A stretch of DNA of 13,756 bases, taken from contig JBKJUK010000116.1 of the NCBI GenBank assembly GCA_046590705.1, positions 1 through 13,756 on the forward strand, given 5' to 3'. Source of the DNA: JBKJUK01 sp046590705 (GTDB taxonomy: Bacteria > Acidobacteriota > Thermoanaerobaculia > Gp7-AA8). Position numbers and translations under genes: made by a program. The notes under the pieces were generated by a model that was not told where the DNA came from, searched no databases, and was given only the letters and a program-made list of their open reading frames with translations. This document shows positions 5,907 through 12,164 of this stretch, in pieces. Within the stretch, counting starts at the first letter, position 1; every line of letters begins with the position of its first letter.

Positions 5907-7471
5907 TCATCCCAGGCGCGACTCACCACGCAGGCGTTGATCCCGCCGATCCCCATGCTCAGTTTTCCTGAGAGGCCGGCCGTGGCCGTCTCACCCGCGC
6001 TCTTGACGAAACGGGCCGAGTGGATGGCCACGTCCGCATGAAGATCGCCTTCCTCGAGCGAAGTCGGAAAGAGCTTTCCCTTTGAGAGCCCCAGATGCTG
6101 CGCGGTGAGTTCCCAGCCGCCGCCCACCGACATTCCGTGGCCGAACGTTCCCTTGCGGGCGGTAAAGAGAACTTCCTGATGCAGCATCTCGAGCGAGTGA
6201 GCGATCTCGGTGGTGTCGCCTGGAGTCGCGGTGGCGTGCATGTCCCAGTTCGTGAAGTCCTTCACGTCGAGACCGTCGAGGGCCTGTTGCATAGCCAGCT
6301 GTGGGCCCGCCTTCGATGGGGTGATGATGTGATGTGCGTCGGACGATGTTCCTACCGCGACGATCTCGAGTCCGAGCGGCTTGAATCCCTGCGCACTCAT
6401 GACCTCTGCATCTCCAACGATCCAGACGCACGATCCGCCGGAGACATGTGTTCCTTTCAGCGCAGTGAGTGGGCGTGATACCGCCGCGTCCGCCGACAAC
6501 ACGTTGGCATTGTAGAAGGCGGAGATGACCACTCCATGCGGCGGCGGATCCACCATGCCGATCACGACCGCTGACGCTTCGCCCAGCTGGATCGCGTCAT
6601 AGGCCATCTTCAGACTGATCCCGAACGATGCGCAGGCGGCGATCGGTGCGAAGGCCGGACCCATGATTTTTCCGGCCATCGAGATCTGCGATGCAGGTAC
6701 GTTGGCAATGTTCCAGAGGTAGTTCGCTGAAACGCTGGTCCAGGGCTCTTCGGGGCAACCCCAGCGTTTGTTGAGCGCTTTGATTCCGCTAAGCTTCTGC
6801 CGAATCGAACCGAGTTTTGCTGTGCCTGAGGAGGGCGGTACTGGCTCGCCCTGAATCGTGGCTGCCTCCCGAAGATACTGCGTGAGATCTTCGCTCCTCG
6901 TGCACCAGTACTGTTCATAGACATGCTTGGCGTCGATCCAGGACTCCGAGCCGATCTGCTCGGCATCGGGAAGGGGAGGGGCGTCGTGATTACTCTGGTC
7001 GAGCTCATGTTTTCGTCGCGCCGAACAGCGCTCCGGCCCACCCCAGAACTCGTTCCAGCGACGTAGAGCCCGTTCGTACTTTACGGACTCCGCATGCTGC
7101 ACGGTCACCTCGCCAAGGCCCGTTCCTACGTAAATGTGACACTTCGCTCCGAGCTCCTGTAAGAACATTTCGAGGCCCTGGTTCTGCGAGAGCGCCTGTA
7201 TGAATCCTGCCAGAGCGTACTGTGCGGTTGGCCCCATCTTCTCTTTCAACTGTCCGAATCGGGACGGGGGAAAGCGTGAGTCGAACCAGGACCGGTACTC
7301 TTCGAAATCGAAATCAGGCTCGCCGACCAGGAAGTTCGACGGCCCGAAGCCGTCGAACGGTTTCAGCCAGCTTCCCGCAATTTCAAGATTCTTTTCGAAC
7401 GTATCTACGTTGCGGGAGCGGGGAGCGACGAGGCCCCAGCCGTAGATCCCTACTCTCTTCTTTTCTCTCAT
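5879..7471 (-). CDS. Atypical, long beta-ketoacyl-ACP synthase (FabF/KAS II-like thiolase fold)
   Basis: At 530 aa this is about 115 residues longer than usual KAS II (about 410). The thiolase-fold condensing triad is present: nucleophile Cys280 in AACASFG, His412 in DMHATATPGDTTE and His445 in KGTFGHGMSVGGG, with the conserved Lys440. Such enzymes condense an acyl thioester with malonyl-ACP by decarboxylation. The N-terminus (VGIYGWGLVAPRS) and C-terminus (NACVVSRA, preceded by MGIGGIN) also fit the family. The extra length lies between YVGTGLGEV (114-122) and about residue 245, upstream of the catalytic Cys. It is rich in charged, aromatic and Cys/His residues (Cys149, Cys190, several His). 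No acyl carrier protein, malonyl transferase or ketoreductase gene lies nearby, so its pathway is unknown: housekeeping fatty acid synthesis is unlikely, and a specialised lipid or polyketide role is possible. It starts at ATG 7471, with only a distant AGAGG upstream. Confidence 0.85.
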   Translation of the reverse strand: MREKKRVGIYGWGLVAPRSRNVDTFEKNLEIAGSWLKPFDGFGPSNFLVGEPDFDFEEYRSWFDSRFPPSRFGQLKEKMGPTAQYALAGFIQALSQNQGLEMFLQELGAKCHIYVGTGLGEVTVQHAESVKYERALRRWNEFWGGPERCSARRKHELDQSNHDAPPLPDAEQIGSESWIDAKHVYEQYWCTRSEDLTQYLREAATIQGEPVPPSSGTAKLGSIRQKLSGIKALNKRWGCPEEPWTSVSANYLWNIANVPASQISMAGKIMGPAFAPIAACASFGISLKMAYDAIQLGEASAVVIGMVDPPPHGVVISAFYNANVLSADAAVSRPLTALKGTHVSGGSCVWIVGDAEVMSAQGFKPLGLEIVAVGTSSDAHHIITPSKAGPQLAMQQALDGLDVKDFTNWDMHATATPGDTTEIAHSLEMLHQEVLFTARKGTFGHGMSVGGGWELTAQHLGLSKGKLFPTSLEEGDLHADVAIHSARFVKSAGETATAGLSGKLSMGIGGINACVVSRAWDDQSHEESEP

Positions 7472-7534
7472 CGCTTCACACGACCTCTTGTCCTGTCAGG
7501 ATTCTTGCAATGGGTGCCGATCAAAGAACGAGTG

Positions 7535-7560
7535 GTCGCAGGAATACTTGAACCTGCGAC
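7535..7560. promoter_or_regulatory. Perfect 8+8 bp inverted repeat in a divergent intergenic region (candidate operator or hairpin)
   Basis: GTCGCAGG (7535-7542) and CCTGCGAC (7553-7560) are exact inverted copies separated by ten bases. They lie in the 127-bp gap between the divergent starts of the synthase (7471) and the lipoprotein (7599). The centre-to-centre distance of 18 bp is close to two helical turns, as for a dimeric repressor site. As RNA it would be an 8-bp hairpin in the leader of either gene. Nothing in the window encodes a regulator. Confidence 0.4.
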
Positions 7561-7598
7561 TCCTGCATTCCCAGACTCTGTTGCTCACCGAGGCCCCA

Positions 7599-7919
7599 TT
7601 GAAGATTTCGAAAGCCATTCTACTGATCCTTCTCTCACTCACGCTGACGATAGCATCCGCATGCAGAGGGGAAAAGGTTTCCAGCAGCGAAGATGACCAG
7701 AGGATCTCGCCGGCAACGCCGGCAGGAGCGACGGACAACGACGTGGCAGCGACCCAGACCACCGAGATTGGCGACGAGCGCTCACCCAACGAGGGTGGAG
7801 TGCTCACAGACAACGCTCCTGCTTCCACCGAACGCGAGTCCGGCAGTTCCGTGACGACCACCGATCCAAACAATACGCGCCCCCCGTCAGCTCCCGTCCC
7901 GACGGCAACCACTACCTGA
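7599..7919 (+). CDS. Small low-complexity lipoprotein, TTG start
   Basis: From TTG 7599 the frame gives 106 aa that begin with a textbook lipoprotein signal: Lys2 and Lys5, a hydrophobic run (about 7-19) and IASAC with the lipidation Cys at residue 22. The mature part is almost entirely Thr, Ser, Ala, Pro, Asp, Glu and Gly, ends PVPTATTT and has no recognisable fold, so it is probably a disordered surface or periplasmic tether. The frame is open upstream to 7488, but TTG 7599 puts the signal peptide at the N-terminus and has a GAGG ribosome site (7590-7593) five bases before it. The gene is not a member of any family I recognise. It stands alone, divergent from the synthase and followed by a structured repeat. 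Confidence 0.7.
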   Translation: MKISKAILLILLSLTLTIASACRGEKVSSSEDDQRISPATPAGATDNDVAATQTTEIGDERSPNEGGVLTDNAPASTERESGSSVTTTDPNNTRPPSAPVPTATTT

Positions 7920-7979
7920 GGTCGGTGCTTTATCTGGATGGTACTGTGATCGATCTTCGCGGATTGCTGACAAGATGGC

Positions 7980-8047
7980 CCGAAGTTGAGAACTTCGGCC
8001 ACTGAAACCCACGGCGCGGTTTTCGTGGCCAGAGTTTTCAACTCTGG
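7980..8047. repeat. 68-bp nested inverted-repeat element (three abutting hairpins)
   Basis: The segment is symmetric about a loop at 8010-8017, with two 30-base arms. Three hairpins abut: CCGAAGTT-GAG-AACTTCGG (7980-7998), a 13-bp stem with two mismatches (7997-8009 with 8018-8030), and CCAGAGTT-TTC-AACTCTGG (8029-8047). The outer two hairpins are related copies: one is 14/19 identical to the reverse complement of the other, and four of the five differences form two compensating base-pair swaps. It lies after the lipoprotein stop (7919) and before the 8137 gene, so it could act as a transcription terminator, although no T-tract follows. Its look is that of a REP/BIME-like mobile repeat. Confidence 0.6.
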
Positions 8048-8136
8048 GCTTTGTCTATACTGGACAAGTCCAACTCAGTAGCCGGACTTCTTTTGATAAC
8101 TTCACAATGACACACCAGTCATTCTCGGGAGACTGA

Positions 8137-9111
8137 ATGGCAAGCCTTGTCAGCCGGCTCTACGATCCGCTCATCTCGCGGGATCTCGAGGGAATCGGGG
8201 AAGTTGTCCCGCTCCTCGTAGATGAGTTCTCTGTCGATGAAGTGTGGCGTTCCCTGACACGTTTTTCGCTCCTCGCATACAACTCTTCCCAGGAATCGAA
8301 GCACTCCCTGCTGGCCTGTCTGGCGCTGTTCGATCTGCGCGACGAGCTTGCAGCGAGTAACACGGATGCGATCGTGCGATGTGCACGCGCTGTTGCTGAT
8401 GCCCGGGCGCCGTGGAGTGAACCTCCGATCATCGAGGTACCGGTCGAGGAAAAACCTCTCCCGCTGGAGGTTCTGGCAGGGGCACTCGAACGACGCGATG
8501 GCCTCATCACGGAGCGGTGGATCGCGTCGCGAAGGGGCGAGACTCTCGATCGCGATCTGATCGATGCGGCGTCGCGCTGGCCCGGAGATGCGGGACACAA
8601 TCTAATCATCGCGGTGGCAGTTCTGCGGCTGAGCAGGATGTTCGGAAAGGAATTCGAGTGGGGATTCCTTCGCGTCATCGCCGTGGAGTGGTCGGCGGGC
8701 GGTGCGACCGGTCATATCGAGTGCTCTGTTGCAGGCGCGGGCCTGAATACAGAACTGCTCAACGAGTGTGTTCACGTTATCGAAGCGACTGCGGGATCGG
8801 CATCGGCGTTTCATGCGCTCGAGCTCTTCGACGCAGGAGTGCAGGCGTCGCGCACGCTCGAGACCGCAGAGGCCTGTCGCAGAATCGCCGGCCACGTGCG
8901 AAGTCTGCTTGGTGAAGCAGAAACGGGACGGCTCGCATCACGAGCCGCTGTTCAGCCATCTCCTCTTTACGATTACTCGGATGACTTGGCTCAGCTGCTT
9001 CTGGCGTACACGATTCAGAAACGCCTGCGCGAGAACTTCGCGGTCTCGCTCGACGGAGTGATCACTGCGTGCGCGTACAATCTCGCGGAGTGTTCCAAGG
9101 AGCTGCGATGA
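8137..9111 (+). CDS. Conserved-looking helical protein of unknown function, coupled to dacB
   Basis: I do not recognise the family of this 324-aa protein. It has no signal peptide or membrane helix and reads as almost entirely alpha-helical and cytoplasmic. Three helices begin with a His followed by a hydrophobic run: KHSLLACLALF (from His56), GHNLIIAVAVL (from His154) and FHALELFDA (His226). This suggests an internal repeat or a His-lined metal or cofactor site. A Pro/Glu-rich linker (about 92-110) divides an N-terminal part from the rest. The ATG at 8137 has a GGGAG ribosome site (8127-8131) five bases away. The stop TGA overlaps the ATG of dacB as ATGA, a classic coupling, so the two products are made together. 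Codon usage looks like its neighbours. A role linked to peptidoglycan trimming is only guilt by association. Confidence 0.75.
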   Translation: MASLVSRLYDPLISRDLEGIGEVVPLLVDEFSVDEVWRSLTRFSLLAYNSSQESKHSLLACLALFDLRDELAASNTDAIVRCARAVADARAPWSEPPIIEVPVEEKPLPLEVLAGALERRDGLITERWIASRRGETLDRDLIDAASRWPGDAGHNLIIAVAVLRLSRMFGKEFEWGFLRVIAVEWSAGGATGHIECSVAGAGLNTELLNECVHVIEATAGSASAFHALELFDAGVQASRTLETAEACRRIAGHVRSLLGEAETGRLASRAAVQPSPLYDYSDDLAQLLLAYTIQKRLRENFAVSLDGVITACAYNLAECSKELR

Positions 9112-10544
9112 GATCGGCGTTGTTCCCCGCTGTTGCTGCTGCCGTCTGGATGGCGGCTTGTGCTCATCGACCTCCCTCTGTCGTCAACGTTGTTCCAGAC
9201 GCACCTGCATCGCTCGTTGAAGTCGTGAACGCTCAGATCAGTGCTCCCTCTCTCGAGCATGCCTTATGGGGCATTCTCATCGAAGAGGAAGATGGAACCC
9301 GGCTATACGAGCGCAACGCAGCCGTTTTGATGATTCCGGCTTCGAATCGGAAGCTATTCATTTCCGCCCTTGCCGGCGAGTGCGGTAACGGTTTCGATAG
9401 TCAGATCTCGACGACGGTTTCACACGACGGCGTGATCGAGAACGGAGTGCTGCGCGGCAACCTGGTGATCAAAGGCAGCGGCGACCCCTCACTGGGTGGT
9501 CGCTACTACAACAGTCGGGACACCCAGTTAAAGCCGCTTACCGACGCGCTACGCAGAAGAGGAATCCGAGAAATTAGTGGCGGTGTTGTCGCCGACGTTT
9601 CTTTTTTCGCAGGCGATATCCTTCCGTCCAGCTGGAAACAGGGAAACCTCGGCAGTTCCTATTCAGCGCCGGTCGATGCTCTGGCCTTCAACGAGAACGT
9701 AGCAGGAATCTTCATCGACCCGAATGAAACATGCACGAACGTGGTGTCCTACGCAGATCCAGCCTTCGTTCCGGTGAAAGGTTCCATTCCCTGCGTCACG
9801 GGAGCGGAATTCAATGCACACAGCGACGAGTCGAATCAGTTTGCGCTAGCCGGTGCCGCCGACGGTACGAAAGCGCAGGTCGACGTCTTCGCTGTAGACG
9901 ATCCTGCTCTCTACGCCGCGCAGGCCGTCGACGATCTCGTCCGCCGCTCCGGAGTGAAAATCTCGCTTCCCCCCTCGGTCTCACGCTCTGCGTTACAGAC
10001 GACCGAGACCCTCGCCGAACTACGTTCACCGTTCCTGTTTCAGCTACTGAGCACCGTGCTGAAAAATAGCCAGAATCTTTACGCGGAGATGATTTTCAAG
10101 CGGTCCGCCACAACCGGACCTGCCATCTCTTTCGATGATGCGACCGAAGGCGAGGTGCAGTTCCTCACGGGACAGCTCGGGATTCCGCGGAGCGAGTATT
10201 CCTTCGCTGACGGTTCGGGCCTTTCATCCGAAAACCTGGTCACGCCCTCCGCGACAGTCCGAGTGCTCCGCTACATGGGAGATCCGGCTCGACGAGGGAT
10301 TTACTGGGCGATTCTGGCCACGCCGGGTGAGGAGGGGACCCTCCGTCTTCGCCTGCCGGGCCTGGAGCACCGCATGCGCGGTAAGACCGGTTCCATCGAG
10401 GGCGTGAACGCCCTGAGCGGAATGCTTCTGGGACGCAAGGGCGCGATCCGATACTTCTCGATCTTCGCGAACCATCACACCGCCTCGACACGCGAAGCCC
10501 TGGCCGCGATCGACGCAATCGTGCAGAAAGCCGCAGATTTCTGA
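9108..10544 (+). CDS. dacB: D-alanyl-D-alanine carboxypeptidase/endopeptidase, PBP4 (peptidase S13) type lipoprotein
   Basis: This penicillin-binding protein trims or cuts peptidoglycan peptides in the periplasm by acyl-serine chemistry. The three active-site motifs are all present in the 478-aa product: SNRK (nucleophile Ser79, Lys82), SQN (321-323) and KTG (426-428). KGSGDPSL (122-129) and DGSGLS (368-373), typical of the S13 family, are also there. The large insert between SxxK and SxN is the extra domain region of PBP4. The N-terminus is a short signal with lipobox MAAC (lipidated Cys18) rather than a cleavable secretory signal, so the enzyme is probably anchored in a membrane by lipid. 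I chose ATG 9108 because AAGGAG (9097-9102) precedes it by five bases and it overlaps the upstream stop by 4 bp. It is the last gene of the two-gene operon. A hairpin follows at 10567-10611. Confidence 0.95.
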   Translation: MRSALFPAVAAAVWMAACAHRPPSVVNVVPDAPASLVEVVNAQISAPSLEHALWGILIEEEDGTRLYERNAAVLMIPASNRKLFISALAGECGNGFDSQISTTVSHDGVIENGVLRGNLVIKGSGDPSLGGRYYNSRDTQLKPLTDALRRRGIREISGGVVADVSFFAGDILPSSWKQGNLGSSYSAPVDALAFNENVAGIFIDPNETCTNVVSYADPAFVPVKGSIPCVTGAEFNAHSDESNQFALAGAADGTKAQVDVFAVDDPALYAAQAVDDLVRRSGVKISLPPSVSRSALQTTETLAELRSPFLFQLLSTVLKNSQNLYAEMIFKRSATTGPAISFDDATEGEVQFLTGQLGIPRSEYSFADGSGLSSENLVTPSATVRVLRYMGDPARRGIYWAILATPGEEGTLRLRLPGLEHRMRGKTGSIEGVNALSGMLLGRKGAIRYFSIFANHHTASTREALAAIDAIVQKAADF

Positions 10545-10566
10545 GCGGGCTGTCCCCATTCGATCA

Positions 10567-10611
10567 GTCGCGCTTCGGTGGCTCAGAGCCCCAAAGGGGC
10601 GGCAGCGCGAC
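10567..10611. terminator. Strong hairpin between convergent genes, candidate bidirectional terminator
   Basis: GTCGCGCT (10567-10574) pairs with AGCGCGAC (10604-10611), and inside it GCCCC (10588-10592) pairs with GGGGC (10596-10600) around AAA. It lies in the 143-bp gap between the stops of dacB (10544) and the flavoprotein gene (10688), where a two-way terminator is expected. No run of T follows on either strand, so it is not a classical intrinsic terminator. It could instead be a repeat element. Confidence 0.45.
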
Positions 10612-10687
10612 ATTTCCATCGCCCGGTACTCTGCGTCCAGAATTCTGGAGATTAACCGCCTGCGGAGATTGCACCGCGTGTACGGCC

Positions 10688-11938
10688 TCACACTTCGCTG
10701 CAGCTTTTCGCAGCGGCGATTCCTGCGAGCCTTCCGCTGGCCCAGGCCCATTGAAAATTGTAGCCGCCGATGCGTCCGTCCACGTCGAGAATTTCTCCGC
10801 AGAGGTAAAGACCCTTCACGATGCGCGATTCCATCGTTCCGACGCTCACTTCGTCCAGCGGAACTCCGCCCGCAGTCACCTCGGCGTAGTCGTAGCCACG
10901 ATCTCCTGCGATGGGTACCTCTAGTTCGGTGAGGCTTCTGATGATCAACTCACGCTTTTCTTTCGGCAGTCGGGTAAGCATGGTCGAAGGCTCGACGTCG
11001 ATCACATGCTCGAGTACCGACATGGACATTCGTTCTGGCAGATAGCGTTGCAGCAAGGAATGAATGGAAAGGCGGGGATTGATTCGCGCTTCGCGAAGAA
11101 AAGAGTTGTCGAGCTCTCCCGGCTCCCGGTTGATGAAACTCATGGTGAGGCGCGCGTTCGCCGGAGCGTCGAGCAGATGGCGGCTGATGTCCAGAACGAC
11201 CGGCCCGCTCAAACCGAAATGTGTAAAGAGTAAAGAGCCGACTTCGCGACGAATCACCTTTCCGGACGGCAGCGAGATTGTCAGCTGCGTCTCGATCGAC
11301 AGACCGCTGAGTCCCGTCAGAAAGTGGCCTTTTGGCAGCATCAGCGGAACCAGCGCAGGGAGAGTGCGCGTGACGGTATGTCCCAGCGAGCGGGCGAACT
11401 CGTATCCGGCGCCATCGCTACCGCTCTTAGGAATACTCAGTCCTCCCGTGGCCAGAACGACTTTTCGCGCATGCAACTCACGCCCGTCCTTGAGATGAAG
11501 CGCGAATCCGCCGGCCTCCTGCTGCATCCCGACGAGCCTGTGCTGCGAGAGAATTTCTGCCCCCGAGTCGCTGGTGGCCTGCAGCATGGCGTCGAGAACG
11601 CTGCGCGCACGATCACTGACGGGGAATAGCTTTCCGTTCTCTTCGCGCTTGAGCTCGACGCCGATCTCTTCGAAGAACTGGATGGTTTTCGGTACGTCGA
11701 AAGAGCGTAGAACCTTGGCGACGTTCCGTGAATTACCACCATTGAAATCTTCAGGCAGCACCACGTCATGTGTGACGTTGCACCGTCCGCCGCCGGAAAT
11801 GAGGATCTTCGCTCCCAGCTTCGCCGCGCCCTCCAGCGCACAGACGCGCAACGCCCCTGCAGACTCCTTCGAATGCCGTCCCGCAAAGATCGCCGCCATC
11901 AATCCAGCAGCGCCCGCTCCAATAATCGCAAGATCCAT
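10688..11938 (-). CDS. BaiN/HI0933-family NAD(P)/FAD-dependent oxidoreductase
   Basis: The 416-aa flavoprotein has the FAD-binding Rossmann motif at its very N-terminus (GAGAAG, Gly7/Gly9/Gly12). It also has the family signatures GAKILISGGGRCNVTH (42-57), ATGGLSIPKSG (163-173), TAGGVPLDEV (355-364) and GEILDVDGRIGGYNFQWA (381-398), where the flavin ribityl/pyrophosphate contacts lie. Length and domain order match the family, which includes BaiN, a bile-acid dehydroxylation flavoprotein, and many uncharacterised bacterial homologues, so the substrate is unknown here. The ATG at 11938 is fixed by the Rossmann motif, yet it has no ribosome site. The bases just upstream are the first degenerate unit of a CAGTAG repeat (from 11943). 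It is convergent to dacB and divergent from the deacetylase gene. Confidence 0.93.
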   Translation of the reverse strand: MDLAIIGAGAAGLMAAIFAGRHSKESAGALRVCALEGAAKLGAKILISGGGRCNVTHDVVLPEDFNGGNSRNVAKVLRSFDVPKTIQFFEEIGVELKREENGKLFPVSDRARSVLDAMLQATSDSGAEILSQHRLVGMQQEAGGFALHLKDGRELHARKVVLATGGLSIPKSGSDGAGYEFARSLGHTVTRTLPALVPLMLPKGHFLTGLSGLSIETQLTISLPSGKVIRREVGSLLFTHFGLSGPVVLDISRHLLDAPANARLTMSFINREPGELDNSFLREARINPRLSIHSLLQRYLPERMSMSVLEHVIDVEPSTMLTRLPKEKRELIIRSLTELEVPIAGDRGYDYAEVTAGGVPLDEVSVGTMESRIVKGLYLCGEILDVDGRIGGYNFQWAWASGRLAGIAAAKSCSEV

Positions 11939-11942
11939 TGAA

Positions 11943-12064
11943 GCAGTAGACAGTAGTTGGGTTAAAAACAGTAGTCAGTAGTTGAGTACCCAGTAACCAG
12001 TAGCCACATGCGGCGATCGCGGCGAGTAACTACTGGTTACTGGCTCCTCAACTACTGACTACTG
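11943..12064. repeat. CAGTAG-type long inverted repeat, about 96-bp hairpin plus an extra upstream unit
   Basis: CAGTAGTCAGTAGTTGAG (11969-11986) pairs perfectly over 18 bp with 12047-12064. After a 3x3 internal loop, CCAGTAACCAGTAG (11990-12003) pairs over 14 bp with 12030-12043. The 26-base loop contains the palindrome GCGATCGC (12013-12020). A degenerate tandem unit (CAGTAGACAGTAGTTGG) starts at 11944. Elements built of CAGTAG/CAGTAA words are, from memory, common between genes in several environmental phyla. Here the repeat occupies most of the 226-bp gap between the divergent flavoprotein (11938) and deacetylase (12165) starts, so it must lie in or beside their promoters. Confidence 0.8.
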
Positions 12065-12164
12065 CCCCCTGTTACTTCTCAGGAAAATTTACGAACCTGC
12101 CTTCTGCCTGTTTACCTCTTACGTTATGTTGCTGCGACGTGTCGCGCTCAAGGAAGGGTTTCTG

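Noticed and set aside
7496..8041. A 181-codon minus-strand frame opposite the small lipoprotein
   Set aside because: It has no recognisable domain or good ribosome site and runs through the 68-bp inverted repeat. The plus-strand frame has a lipoprotein signal, lipobox and ribosome site.
8051..8067. TTGTC-TATACTG-GACAA as a promoter -10 box or operator upstream of the 8137 gene
   Set aside because: TATACT looks like a -10 box but no -35 hexamer fits at 16-18 bp, and the 5-bp arms are too short to stand out.
10636..10649. Perfect 14-bp palindrome TCCAGAATTCTGGA after dacB
   Set aside because: About one perfect 14-bp palindrome is expected by chance in a window this size, and nothing nearby supports a function.
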